In this document: positions 18,498-29,388 of the stretch, in pieces
Position numbering within the stretch: position 1 is the stretch's first letter
How the letters are laid out: every line of letters begins with the position of its first letter
Assembly: GCA_007050995.1 (NCBI GenBank)
Contig: VJOU01000008.1
Coordinates: 62,001 to 126,000, forward strand
DNA length: 64,000 nt
Direction of reading: 5' to 3'
From: Glycocaulis profundi
Lineage (GTDB): Bacteria > Pseudomonadota > Alphaproteobacteria > Caulobacterales > Maricaulaceae
The notes under the pieces: generated by a model
Seen by the model: only the letters and a program-made list of their open reading frames with translations
What the model was told of the DNA's origin: nothing
Databases searched by the model: none
Made by a program: the position numbers and the translations under genes

Positions 18498-19325
18498 CTA
18501 GCGGCGTCCGCGGCGGGACGATCCGAACATGTCGTCGTCCAGCACGAACAGGCGCGGGTCCAGCCGTCCGTCTGTGCGGATGTGGCTGAGCGTGACCTGG
18601 GTGACCTGGCCGTAGCCGTCGATGGCGTACCAGCCCTCCAGCCGCATGTCGGACGGCGCGGCGTCGGGGTCGTCATCGGCGATCACCAGCGTCACCCGGC
18701 CTTCGGCCTCGCCGTCGGGATCCTCGGCGGTCACGTAGAGCGCGCCGTCATAGCGGCCCACCTCGGTGATCGCGCCCGACCCGGTGAGTTCGTCGGAGGA
18801 GGACAGCAGCCAGCGCAGCGGCGTGGAGCGGATGGGCGCGCGGTCCACCGTCTCCAGATCGCTGTCGGCGATGGCCACGGTCGCGCCGTCCGCCACCATG
18901 AGGATGGGGCTGGGATCATCATAGTCGAAACGCAGGCGCCCCGGCCGGGACAGGGCGAAATCGCCCTCGGCCACGCGGCCGTCGGGACCGACCTGCCGGA
19001 AGCGGGCGCTCATCACGCTCAGGGATTCGAAAAACTGCCCGGCGCGGGCGATCTCCTGCTCGGCGCTGCGGCCGGTGGCGGTCTCCAGCACCTGCGGGAC
19101 TTCCGGGCTCTCGCCCTCGTCGGCGAAGGGCTCGCCCACGCGCTCGCCCGGCTGGACCATGTCCGGCTCGGGCAGGGGCTCGGCCTCCTCGTCCTGCGCG
19201 GCGGCGAGGACGGCGGTGTCCGCCGCGATGAAGGCCGTGTCAGCGCTCGCCGCGGCGAGAGCGGCGGGGCTGGCGGACTGGAACAGGGCCGCCAGGGCAG
19301 AGGTGATGAAGGCGGTCAGGTTCAT
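18498..19325 (-). CDS. lolA: LolA-like outer-membrane lipoprotein carrier
   Basis: 275 residues beginning at ATG 19325, with GAAAGGA upstream and an alanine-rich signal sequence. An acidic, proline-containing linker (residues 45-75) leads into a LolA-fold domain from about residue 90: [36 protein letters not shown]. LolA ferries lipoproteins across the periplasm to LolB or the outer membrane. The LolA core is clear, but the N-terminal extension and acidic linker are longer than in E. coli LolA (about 200 residues). An alternative is a non-transport LolA-like periplasmic protein. It is followed by a strong stem-loop and then hslV on the same strand. Confidence 0.82.
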   Translation of the reverse strand: MNLTAFITSALAALFQSASPAALAAASADTAFIAADTAVLAAAQDEEAEPLPEPDMVQPGERVGEPFADEGESPEVPQVLETATGRSAEQEIARAGQFFESLSVMSARFRQVGPDGRVAEGDFALSRPGRLRFDYDDPSPILMVADGATVAIADSDLETVDRAPIRSTPLRWLLSSSDELTGSGAITEVGRYDGALYVTAEDPDGEAEGRVTLVIADDDPDAAPSDMRLEGWYAIDGYGQVTQVTLSHIRTDGRLDPRLFVLDDDMFGSSRRGRR

Positions 19326-19461
19326 GCTCGTTTTCCTTTCGGCGCATCTGGCCAAGGTGTTCTGATTAAACGCCGAATGGGGCCTGAGAATGTCCGGTGC
19401 GTTCATCCGCCGCTCATCGGCGGCGTGGCCGGGAGCGCGGGCGCACGCTATCTTGAACGCC

Positions 19462-20040
19462 ATGGCCCGCCAACCCGCTCACGAGACCTGGCCCGCCGAC
19501 GCCCATGGCCGCGCGGCCGACGGCGAGCCCGAGCCTTTGGCGGACATGGTGTTCGACGCGCGCATCCGGCCCAACCGCTCGCTGGGCAGCGCGGGCTTCC
19601 TCATCCTGATGGGCGTGCTGATCGCGGTCAGCTTCACCGCCGGAATCGCCTTCGTCTCGGTGGGGGCGTGGCCGGTCTTCGGGTATTTCGGGCTGGACGT
19701 GATCCTGGTCTGGCTGCTGTTCCGGCTCAGCTATCGCGACGGGCGCAGGCTGGAGATCGTGCGCGTTACCCCCACCGACATCCACATCGCCCGGCGCTGG
19801 CCCAATGGCTGGGAGACCCGCTACCGCATGCCGTCCGCCTGGACGAAGGTGGAGCTGCGCGCCGCAGGCAAACCCGAGGTCCAGACCCGGCTGACGGCCA
19901 TGGGCAAGGCGCTGCATGTGGGCGCGATGCTGTCGCCGAAAGAGCGTGAAAGCCTGGCCGCCGCCCTCGAGGACGCGCTGGTCCGGGCGAAGGCGCTGCG
20001 CGGCCCGCAAGAAACGGGTGGCGAACCCTCCCCGGCCTGA
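19462..20040 (+). CDS. DUF2244 family membrane protein
   Basis: 192 residues from ATG 19462. Two membrane helices are evident at about residues 48-70 and 73-93 (LILMGVLIAVSFTAGIAFV, then FGYFGLDVILVWLLF), after an RPNRSLG motif typical of DUF2244. The C-terminal half is soluble, with a WTKVEL strand and a helix. The family is widespread in alphaproteobacteria, often near cytochrome oxidase or nucleic-acid genes, but has no settled function. The start at 19390 gives a longer, atypical N-terminus and was not used. The lolA-like gene diverges from it on the left; the MGMT gene follows 13 bp downstream. Confidence 0.8.
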   Translation: MARQPAHETWPADAHGRAADGEPEPLADMVFDARIRPNRSLGSAGFLILMGVLIAVSFTAGIAFVSVGAWPVFGYFGLDVILVWLLFRLSYRDGRRLEIVRVTPTDIHIARRWPNGWETRYRMPSAWTKVELRAAGKPEVQTRLTAMGKALHVGAMLSPKERESLAAALEDALVRAKALRGPQETGGEPSPA

Positions 20041-20053
20041 TCATTCTGCCCCC

Positions 20054-20929
20054 ATGCTCAGCGACACCCTCCCCCTGCCCGACGCCCCCGCCGACCTCAA
20101 TGAGAGGGCGCGGGACTATCCGCGGATCATCGCCGCGCTGGCCCATCTGGACGCGAACTGGCGCGACCAGCCCGATCTGGCCGAGCTGGCCGGGGCGGCG
20201 GGCCTGTCGCCCCATCATTTCCAGCGCGTCTTCACCCGCTGGACCGGGGCGAGCCCCAAGCGGATGCTCTCCGCCCTCACCCACGCCACCGCGCGCCGTC
20301 TACTGACCGACGGGGCGAGCGTGCTGGACGCGGCCTACGAGACCGGCCTGTCCGGCCCCTCGCGCCTGCATGACGTGTTCATCGCCGAAGAGGCCGTCAC
20401 ACCGGGCGAGGCCAAGCGGGCGGGCGAGGGCCTGTCCTTCACCTGGGGCGCGGCGCCGACCCCGTTCGGGACCGGGGTGCTGCTGGTCGCGCCGCGGGGC
20501 CTGTCCGCGCTGGCCTTCGTCGACGGGGACGGGGTGGACGCGGCCTTCGACGATCTGGCCGCCCGCTATCCCGCAGCGAGCTTCGCCCGCGACGACGCTG
20601 AGGCCGCGCGCTGGTCGGACCGGGTGTTCGCGCCCTCGCGCGATGACGGCCCCCTGCCGCTGGCGCTGTACGGCACGCCCTGGCGGCGGCAGGTCTGGCG
20701 GGCGCTGCTGGCCATCCCGCCGGGCCGCACGGTCAGCTATCGCGACATCGCGGCCCGGGTCTGCACCCCGAAGGCCAGCCGCGCGGTCGGCGCGGCGGTG
20801 GGGGCGAACCCGATCAGCTGGCTGATCCCCTGCCACCGGGTGCTGTCCAGCGACGGTCGGCTGACCGGCTATCACTGGGGCGTGGAGCGTAAGCGCGCCA
20901 TGCTCGCCTACGAGGCCGCGAGGCGCTAA
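20054..20929 (+). CDS. AraC-type HTH fused to methylated-DNA-protein cysteine methyltransferase
   Basis: 291 residues. Residues 20-105 form an AraC-like helix-turn-helix region (DLAELAGAAGLSPHHFQRVF), and residues 120-291 an O6-alkylguanine-DNA alkyltransferase. The suicide cysteine is Cys260 in PCHRVL, and the helix GRTVSYRDIA before it is conserved. The protein repairs O6-methylguanine by moving the methyl group to itself. It has the E. coli Ada architecture minus the N-terminal zinc-cysteine domain that senses phosphotriester damage, so methyl-dependent activation of transcription as in Ada is not expected by the same route. It is followed 9 bp later by a small membrane-protein gene. Confidence 0.9.
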   Translation: MLSDTLPLPDAPADLNERARDYPRIIAALAHLDANWRDQPDLAELAGAAGLSPHHFQRVFTRWTGASPKRMLSALTHATARRLLTDGASVLDAAYETGLSGPSRLHDVFIAEEAVTPGEAKRAGEGLSFTWGAAPTPFGTGVLLVAPRGLSALAFVDGDGVDAAFDDLAARYPAASFARDDAEAARWSDRVFAPSRDDGPLPLALYGTPWRRQVWRALLAIPPGRTVSYRDIAARVCTPKASRAVGAAVGANPISWLIPCHRVLSSDGRLTGYHWGVERKRAMLAYEAARR

Positions 20930-20938
20930 ACAGGGCCC

Positions 20939-21499
20939 ATGGTCCAGACCTCCATACAGATCATCGCCGCCTGCGTGCTCGTCTTCATCGCCGCCTGCCT
21001 CGTCCACTGGCGGCTGGCCGTCGCGCGCCTGAAGACGGACGCCAAGGCCGAGTACGCCGACCGGCAGGCCCACAAGCCGCGCACGATCACGGGCGTGGAC
21101 GAGGCCACCTTCGCCACGCTCTACGTGCGCAGCTTCCAGCCGCGTTGGGCGCCTTATGCCGCGCTTGCCGCGGTCGCGGCGCTGGTCCTCAGCCCCGTGG
21201 CGATGGTGGCCGTCCCTGCCCTGTACGACATGATCTGGCGCGCGGGCGGATCGCCCGACTGGGCCGGGCGGGGTGGATACGTGTTCATGTTCTCGCTGTT
21301 CTTCGGCATGGTCGCGGTCTGGGCGGGCGCCGCCGCCACGGTGGCCCGCTTCGCCCATCAGCGCGCGCCCGAGCCCTGGTCCTACGCCCTGGCCGCCGCC
21401 CGCGGCGAACCCATCCCCGAAGAGACCGGCTATCGCCGCCGCCCCAAATGGGCCCGCCGCGCCCGGCCCGATCCCAAGGACCGGCCCGAGGAGGCGTGA
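20939..21499 (+). CDS. Hypothetical membrane protein, three helices
   Basis: 186 residues, function not recognised. The first helix (QIIAACVLVFIAACLVHW) starts at once, then a charged loop, then two more helices (YAALAAVAALVLSPVAMVAV and FMFSLFFGMVAVWAGAAATV). The C-terminal 45 residues are Arg/Pro-rich and probably cytoplasmic. It starts 9 bp after the MGMT gene and is likely in the same transcript. It ends three bases before the stop of the convergent DUF4242 gene. Confidence 0.7.
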   Translation: MVQTSIQIIAACVLVFIAACLVHWRLAVARLKTDAKAEYADRQAHKPRTITGVDEATFATLYVRSFQPRWAPYAALAAVAALVLSPVAMVAVPALYDMIWRAGGSPDWAGRGGYVFMFSLFFGMVAVWAGAAATVARFAHQRAPEPWSYALAAARGEPIPEETGYRRRPKWARRARPDPKDRPEEA

Positions 21500-21502
21500 G
21501 GG

Positions 21503-21787
21503 TCAGGCCTGGGCCGTCACCGGATCGATGATGCGCGGGATCTCGGTGATCCGCGTCGCGGGAAAGCCGCTCAACTCGGCATGGCGCCGGATGGCGGCCT
21601 CGTCCTCGGCCAGATAGATGCAGAAGGTCTTGTCCCCGGCCACATAGCTGTGCTGCCACTGGACCGACGGTCCGATCTCGGCCAGCGCCTTGTTGGACGT
21701 CTCCGCCGCCTCGCGCAGACCTTCGGCCGGCGTCGCGCCGATGCCGGGAAGCTCGCGTTCGATGAGATAGCGTTTCAGACGGGCCAT
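21503..21787 (-). CDS. DUF4242 family small protein
   Basis: 94 residues with the pattern of DUF4242 (ferredoxin-like dimeric alpha-beta barrel): YLIERELPGIG, then QWQHSYVAGDKTFCIYLA, then HAELSGFPATRI and a terminal IDPVTA. A structurally studied relative in Streptomyces binds nickel; whether this one does is unknown. It is cytoplasmic, with no signal. The gene is monocistronic, convergent with the hypothetical membrane protein, and preceded upstream by the gene-less stretch. Confidence 0.8.
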   Translation of the reverse strand: MARLKRYLIERELPGIGATPAEGLREAAETSNKALAEIGPSVQWQHSYVAGDKTFCIYLAEDEAAIRRHAELSGFPATRITEIPRIIDPVTAQA

Positions 21788-22303
21788 GGGGACAGATTAC
21801 GCCTCGGGCATGACAGGCGCCCGCAGCGAGAATCCCCGGTGGAATTTCCGGCGCGAAGCGGTCCCGAGGCGCGCAGGCCGTCCGTGCCCGGTCAAGGCGG
21901 TCGGGGGACAGACGCAATCTTATCCACCCCCGCTTGGCGCGCCCGTATCATGCTCGGCGTCGATCCGATGGAAGGGCGTGTTCGCGGCAGGCTCTCACGA
22001 CGGATCGGCGCGGGGGATGGCCTCCCGCTCCGGGTGTCCCGCCCATGCGCGCGGGTTCACTGCTTCAGATGAAGCTCAATGGAGACACGGGCCGGACCAG
22101 ACCTCGCGTGCGGACGGCCCTTCCAGGCCACTGAACGCACCACCCGAAGACCCTGTCAGGCCCGAACGGGCCGTCCGCACCCCTTCCATCCCTCCGCGGG
22201 GAAACCCGGCGGAGATGTTGGCGTGCCTGTTAGATATGCAGTGTATAAATAAGCCCAGACGCAACTAGATAATGTCGAAAGCTTAAAATAAAGACTCAAT
22301 AAA
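21788..22303. other. 516-bp stretch without a convincing gene
   Basis: Open frames here (for example 21786-22268 on the plus strand) show no family motif, no plausible ribosome site and low-complexity Arg/Pro/Gly content, so I call none. The left two-thirds is GC-rich like the chromosome, while the last 80 bases turn sharply AT-rich (14 of 60 bases are G/C at 22261-22320). It holds a 13-bp inverted repeat (22108-22120 with 22168-22180) and an 8-of-9 match to the DnaA box TTATCCACA at 21920-21928. It may be decayed DNA at the edge of the acquired segment behind gyrB. Confidence 0.6.
22108..22180. repeat. Perfect 13-bp inverted repeat with 47-bp spacer
   Basis: GTGCGGACGGCCC at 22108-22120 is the exact reverse complement of 22168-22180. 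It lies in the gene-less stretch next to the AT-rich gene. It could be a mobile-element relic, a protein-binding site or a long stem-loop; no element ends or target duplications were seen. Confidence 0.5.
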
Positions 22304-23029
22304 TTATGAAAAGATAAAAATTAAGCCAACAGAAAATGACACGGAAGATGCTACCAGTATCGCATAGCTAGCATAAAAAGGGTAGTCGCCCCATTTATAA
22401 TTTTTATCGATTTTCTCCAACTTTTTCCGAGTTTCATTTAAAGAGGTCGCGCCATAATGATATATATGAGCCACATTGTATTCGTCTCTCACGGTTCCAA
22501 GATAATTCAGCAGAATAATTATCCCTAACCCCGTTAAGGACGCGCCGACAGCGCACAAAAACACCATCACGCTGAGCATTATCCCAAGTGCACCTTCCGG
22601 TCCTTGGGAGAGGGCGGCCACTCCGGCTATGGCTAACGAGCCGTGACCGAGCATCAATGTTTTAATTCCAAAATCGGATACTGCATTCCAGCGGAGGCCC
22701 GAATCTGACCCAAGTTGACCAAATGCCTTCAGCTCGCTGGCGCGGCGCTTCTGTCTTGCTGGGAAAAAGTCGCCCTTATAACTTGCATGGCCATATTCAG
22801 CCAGAAATAGATCTTGAGCGGAGGGTTTAATGCCGCCCTGAATATTTCCATTAAGTAAATCTTTTTCCGTTCTAAGTCTTAATTCAATAAGTAATATGTC
22901 CGAGTGAATTTCATAACCTTCGTCATACTTTTTAAAAGCGGCCTCCCAGCTATTTTTTACAAATTGCTGTAAAGGCCCACTCGGGATTGGATCTTCGCCG
23001 CCGTCGTTCTCGGTGACCTCTGGGTCCAT
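22304..23029 (-). CDS. AT-rich orphan membrane protein gene behind gyrB
   Basis: 241 residues, family not recognised. The N-terminal 120 residues are soluble and charged, with a predicted helical stretch (QQFVKNSWEAAFKKYDEGYE). Two or three membrane helices follow: LGHGSLAIAGVAAL, then GIMLSVMVFLCAVGASLTGLGIII, and a final C-terminal one (SYAILVASSVSFSVGLIFIF). The Lys-rich segment between the last two (ETRKKLEKIDKNY) is probably cytoplasmic. Base composition is far from its neighbours: 22801-22860 has 24 G/C in 60. The codons are AT-rich too, which suggests recent transfer. The start lies 3 bp after the gyrB stop, so translation may be coupled, using GAGGTGG inside the gyrB end. An effector-like 2TM protein is possible but unproven. 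Confidence 0.7.
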   Translation of the reverse strand: MDPEVTENDGGEDPIPSGPLQQFVKNSWEAAFKKYDEGYEIHSDILLIELRLRTEKDLLNGNIQGGIKPSAQDLFLAEYGHASYKGDFFPARQKRRASELKAFGQLGSDSGLRWNAVSDFGIKTLMLGHGSLAIAGVAALSQGPEGALGIMLSVMVFLCAVGASLTGLGIIILLNYLGTVRDEYNVAHIYHYGATSLNETRKKLEKIDKNYKWGDYPFYASYAILVASSVSFSVGLIFIFS

Positions 23030-23032
23030 ACC

Positions 23033-25474
<2,442 letters not shown>

Positions 25475-25506
25475 TTCCGCGGACATGCGCAAGTGACTGG
25501 AAACGA

Positions 25507-26694
25507 TCAGCTTTCCAGCCGCGCCGTCCCGTTCTCCACCGCCACGGTCTGCGCGCGGGCGCCGAAGGCGGAAAACAGCGCGGATTCCACCCCCGTCAGC
25601 CAGGCCTGCGCGCCCATGGCGAGGATGGCGTCGGCGAGGCCTTCGCGGCGGGCGGCGTCCAGATGGGCGCAGGCTTCGTCGAAGATCAGGACCGGGGCCG
25701 ATCCCTTCACCTTGGCCAGGGCCGCGCCCTGGGCCAGCGCCAGACCCAGCACCAGCGCCTTCTGCTCGCCGGTCGAGCAGTCGGACGCCGGCTGGTCCTT
25801 GCCCCGATGGCGGGCGGTCAGCTCGGTGCGGTGCGGTCCGGTCAGCGCCCGGCCCGCCGCGGCGTCCCGGCGCCGGGCGCTCTCCAGCGCCGACAGGAAA
25901 CGATCCTCGGCCTCCAGCGCAGGCAGGCCGTCGGCCAGATCCGCCTCCACCAACCCCTCCAGCGCCAGATCGGCCTTGGGGAAGGCGGTCTCGGGCCGGT
26001 CGTCGATCTCCGCCTGCAGCCTGACCAGCGCGTCCAGCCGGGCGGCGGCCATGGCCACGCCCGACGCGGCGATCTCGCGTTCGAGCGCGTCCAGCCAGGC
26101 CGGGTCGGGTCGCTGGCCGTCCTCCATCCGGTCGAGCAGGCGCTGGCGCTCGCGCAGGGCCTTGTCATAGCGGATGGCGGTCTGGGCGTGGGCGGGATCG
26201 CCCGCCAGCACCAGCCGGTCGAAAAAACGCATCCGGTCCGCCCGCGCCCCGGCCCACAGCCGGTCCTCGCGCGGGGTCAGCCACAACAGGGGCAGGATGC
26301 GGGCCAGCTCGGTCTGGGTGGCCGCCGCGCCCTCCAGCCTCGTGCGCCGCCGGGCGGGCTCGGCGGGGTCCGCGCCGGTGGCCAGCGTGACGGGACCTTC
26401 GCGGGTCTCCGCCTCGGCGTGGACGGCCCACAGCGGCGCGGGGCCCTCATCGGTCTTGCGGCGCACCGCGTCCGCCCCCGCCGCGCGCAGGCCCCGGCCC
26501 GGTCCGAGAAAGGACACGGCCTCGACCAGGTTGGTCTTGCCCGCACCGTTGGGGCCGACCAGGCAGACCGGGCGCGGATCGACCCTCAGATCGAGAAAGG
26601 CGTAATTGCGGAAATCGGTCAGCCTCAGACGCGTCACGGCCGCGCGTGGGGGCGCGGCCGTGGCTGAGGATGGCGATGAAGGCCGTCCGCTCAC
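25507..26694 (-). CDS. recF: DNA replication and repair protein RecF
   Basis: 395 residues of SMC-like ATPase that loads RecA at gaps with RecO and RecR. Walker A is GPNGAGKTN near residue 50, the RecF marker LRLTDFRNY precedes it, and the signature STGEQKALVLGLALAQ with Walker B VLIFDEACAHLD lies in the last third. The GTG start at 26694 overlaps the dnaN stop (GTGA), indicating translational coupling. A second in-frame GTG just before TRLRLTDF (20 codons in) is an alternative start that removes a poorly conserved Ser/Pro/Ala-rich leader. Confidence 0.96.
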   Translation of the reverse strand: MSGRPSSPSSATAAPPRAAVTRLRLTDFRNYAFLDLRVDPRPVCLVGPNGAGKTNLVEAVSFLGPGRGLRAAGADAVRRKTDEGPAPLWAVHAEAETREGPVTLATGADPAEPARRRTRLEGAAATQTELARILPLLWLTPREDRLWAGARADRMRFFDRLVLAGDPAHAQTAIRYDKALRERQRLLDRMEDGQRPDPAWLDALEREIAASGVAMAAARLDALVRLQAEIDDRPETAFPKADLALEGLVEADLADGLPALEAEDRFLSALESARRRDAAAGRALTGPHRTELTARHRGKDQPASDCSTGEQKALVLGLALAQGAALAKVKGSAPVLIFDEACAHLDAARREGLADAILAMGAQAWLTGVESALFSAFGARAQTVAVENGTARLES

Positions 26695-27809
26695 ACCCGC
26701 AGCGGCATCAGGACGTATTCAGCGTCCGGGTCGCCGGAATCGGTCACGCGGGTGGGCGAGGCCGCGTCGGCGAACTCGAACACCGCCTCGTCGCCGACGA
26801 TCTGGCCGGCCACGTCCAGCAGGTAGCGCGCGTTGAAGCCGATGGCGATCTCGTCCGAGCCGTAATCGGCCGACAGCTCCTCGCTCGCCGTGCCGCTCTC
26901 GGGGTTGTTGACCGCCAGCGTCAGGGCGGAGTCGCTGACCGTGAGCTTCACCGAGCGGGACTTCTCCTGGGAGATGGTCGCGACCCGGTCCACGGCCTGG
27001 GCGAAGGGGGCGCGGTCGACCTTCATGATCTTGTCGTTGCCGCGCGGGATCACCCGCTCATAGTCGGGGAAGGTGCCGTCGATGAGTTTCGAGGTCAGCA
27101 CCGCCGCGCCCAGACGGAAGCGGATCTTGCCCTCGGAGACGGACATCTCGATGTCGTCGTCCAGATCCTCGAGCAGACGCCGCAGCTCCTGGATCGGCTT
27201 GCGCGGAATGATGACCGCGGGCATCGCGCCCGCGCCGTCGGGCAGATCGGCCTCGGCCAGCGCCAGACGGTGGCCGTCCGTGGCGACCGCGCGCAGGGTC
27301 TTGCGGCCGTCGCGCTCGGCGGCGTGCATGTGGATGCCGTTCAGATAATAGCGCGTCTCCTCGGTGGAGATCGCGAAGCGGGTCTTGTCGATCAGCCGCG
27401 CCAGCGCGTCCGCCGCGATGGAGAAGCCCACCGCCAGATCCTCGGTCGGCATGACGGGGAAGTCGCCGGGCGGCAGGGAGGGCAGGGAGAATTTCGACCG
27501 GCCCGCGCTGAGCGAGAGCCGGGGATCGTCCCCGCCGATCTGCAGGGTCACGTCCGCGCCTTCGGGCAGCTTGCGGGCGATCTCGTAGAGCGTGTGGGCG
27601 GGGGCGGTGGCGATGCCCTCGCGCTCCACCCGGGCCTCGGCCTCCTCCACGATCTCCATGTCCAGATCGGTGGCGGTCAGGCGGACATGGCTGCCGCTGG
27701 CGCTGATCAGGACGTTGGACAGGATCGGGATGGTGTTGCGCCGCTCGACAACCGCCTGGACGTGGCCGAGGGCCTTCAGGAGCACCGCGCGCTCTATGGT
27801 GAGCTTCAT
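26691..27809 (-). CDS. dnaN: DNA polymerase III beta subunit (sliding clamp)
   Basis: 372 residues, normal length. It forms the ring that tethers replicative polymerase to DNA. N-terminal MKLTIERAVLLKALGHVQ and VERRNTIPILSNVL are conserved, and the C-terminus ends VLMPLRV, matching the peptide-binding clamp end. The gene overlaps recF by four bases. Upstream of it lie a TTGACG hexamer at 27855-27860 (minus strand) and two GANTC sites (27834-27838, 27848-27852), so its transcription could respond to methylation state. Confidence 0.97.
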   Translation of the reverse strand: MKLTIERAVLLKALGHVQAVVERRNTIPILSNVLISASGSHVRLTATDLDMEIVEEAEARVEREGIATAPAHTLYEIARKLPEGADVTLQIGGDDPRLSLSAGRSKFSLPSLPPGDFPVMPTEDLAVGFSIAADALARLIDKTRFAISTEETRYYLNGIHMHAAERDGRKTLRAVATDGHRLALAEADLPDGAGAMPAVIIPRKPIQELRRLLEDLDDDIEMSVSEGKIRFRLGAAVLTSKLIDGTFPDYERVIPRGNDKIMKVDRAPFAQAVDRVATISQEKSRSVKLTVSDSALTLAVNNPESGTASEELSADYGSDEIAIGFNARYLLDVAGQIVGDEAVFEFADAASPTRVTDSGDPDAEYVLMPLRV

Positions 27810-27891
27810 CGCTGTCGCCTCTGGCTGGGGGGCGAATCAAACCGTGTGAATCGCCGTCAATTGCGGGTGCGCACCATAGACCAAAAGAAAC

Positions 27892-27918
27892 GGCCGCAAG
27901 AAGGGGTCTCTTGCGGCC
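27892..27918 (-). terminator. Stem-loop terminator after dnaA
   Basis: A 10-bp perfect stem (27892-27901 with 27909-27918) and a 7-base loop stand 21 bp past the dnaA stop, followed leftward by GTTTCTTTTGG. On the plus strand the stem is followed by TTTT. It separates dnaA from dnaN, which then needs its own promoter. Confidence 0.7.
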
Positions 27919-27939
27919 TTTTCCCATTCTGATGAGACG

Positions 27940-29388
27940 TCAGCCCCTCAGCCGCCGCTTGACCGCCTCGACATCGTCCGCCAGCGCCGCGTCGGCGGGC
28001 AGCTGGTCGGTGATCTTGCGCACCGCGTGGATGACCGTGGAGTGGTCCCGGCCTCCGAAACGGCGGCCGATGTCGGGCAGCGAGCGGGTGGTCAGGGACT
28101 TGGCCAGATACATCGCGATGTGCCGGGGTCGGACCACGGCCTGGCTGCGGCGCTTGGAGACCAGATCGTCCACCGAGATGGAGAAATAGGCCGACACCGC
28201 CTTCTGGATGTCGTCCACGGTCACCCGGCGTTCCGACTTCACGGGCAGCTCGCCGAGCACCTCCTCGACGGTCTCCATGGTCACGGGCAGGTTCATGTAG
28301 GCGGTCCGCACGATGACGTTGTTCAGCACGCCCTCGAGCTCGCGCGCCGAAGTGGTCACCCGCGCGGCCAGGAAGTCGCGCACGGTCTCGGGCACTTCAA
28401 GGTCCGGGCAGTGGGTGCGCGCCTGGGCGATCTTGCAGTCCACGATCTTGCGGCGCAGGTCCAGATCCGGGCCGTGCAGCGGGCAGGCGAAGCCCCCGCG
28501 CAGAACCGAGCGCAGGCGCTCGTCGGCGATGCCCAGATCCTTGGGCGCGCAGTGGCTGGCCAGCACGACCTGCTTGTTGTCGTTCACCAGCGCCAGGATG
28601 GTGTGCAGGAATTCGTGCTCGGTCGCGGTCTTGCCCGCGATGAAGTGCACGTCGTCGATCAGCAGCATGTCCGCGGCGCGCACCTGGTCCTTGAAGGGCT
28701 GCACGTCGCGGGCCCGCAGCGCGGACTGGAAGCCGTTCAGGAATTCCTCGGCGGTCAGATACAGCGCCTTGCGCCCGCTCTCGCCGATGGAGACCGCGTG
28801 AGCGATGGCCGCCAGCAGGTGGGTTTTGCCCACGCCGTAGCCGCCATGGAAGAAGACCGGGTTGAAGGGCGGGGCGGAGGCGCCCGCGATGGCCTTGGCC
28901 GCGGTGGACGCCATCGCGTTCGCCGAGCCCACCATGAAGGTGTTGAAGGTGAAGCGCGCGTCGGCCCGGGCCGTGCGGATGGCGCGGTCGCCCGTGATGG
29001 CCTCGGGCGAGGCCGAGCCGCTCAGGGTCCGGGCGCGCGGCGCGGCCTCGGCCATGACTCTGGGGGCGGGCGCGGCGGCGCGGGCGGTTTCCGAGCAGAT
29101 GACCACGTCGCGCGGCTCGGAATCGAAGGCCGTCCACAGCGCGCGCAGACGCGCGCCCAGATTGTCCTCGGTCCATGCGCGGCCGAACTCGGTGGGGCAG
29201 ATCACGCGGATGCGCCCCGCCTCGTCCTCGGCCACCCGCAGGCGGGCGATCTCGGAGACGTAGATCACGTCGCCATACTCCTGGCGGAGACGGGCGCGGA
29301 CGTCGCGCCAGATGCCTGAAATGGTCGGCGCGTCAGCCATGTGCACAGGTCCGCGAGCCGCGTTGAGCGAAGAATTGTTCAGCCCCAT
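27940..29388 (-). CDS. dnaA: Chromosomal replication initiator protein DnaA
   Basis: 482 residues of AAA+ initiator that binds DnaA boxes and opens the origin. Walker A is GGYGVGKTHLL, Walker B is LLIDDVHFI, and the C-terminal HTH signature runs through RFGGRDHSTVIHAV. Domain I (IWRDVRARLRQEYGDVIY) is typical; the linker around residues 105-150 is Ala/Arg-rich. I used ATG 29388, which has GGGGA a few bases upstream; MADAP at 29340 is an alternative that removes 16 residues. It is preceded by a long leader rich in GANTC sites, as known for CcrM-controlled dnaA in Caulobacter. Confidence 0.97.
   Translation of the reverse strand: MGLNNSSLNAARGPVHMADAPTISGIWRDVRARLRQEYGDVIYVSEIARLRVAEDEAGRIRVICPTEFGRAWTEDNLGARLRALWTAFDSEPRDVVICSETARAAAPAPRVMAEAAPRARTLSGSASPEAITGDRAIRTARADARFTFNTFMVGSANAMASTAAKAIAGASAPPFNPVFFHGGYGVGKTHLLAAIAHAVSIGESGRKALYLTAEEFLNGFQSALRARDVQPFKDQVRAADMLLIDDVHFIAGKTATEHEFLHTILALVNDNKQVVLASHCAPKDLGIADERLRSVLRGGFACPLHGPDLDLRRKIVDCKIAQARTHCPDLEVPETVRDFLAARVTTSARELEGVLNNVIVRTAYMNLPVTMETVEEVLGELPVKSERRVTVDDIQKAVSAYFSISVDDLVSKRRSQAVVRPRHIAMYLAKSLTTRSLPDIGRRFGGRDHSTVIHAVRKITDQLPADAALADDVEAVKRRLRG

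Noticed and set aside
21786-22268. 160-codon plus-strand frame in the gene-less stretch
   Set aside because: No family motif, no ribosome site, odd composition, and it crosses the shift to AT-rich DNA.
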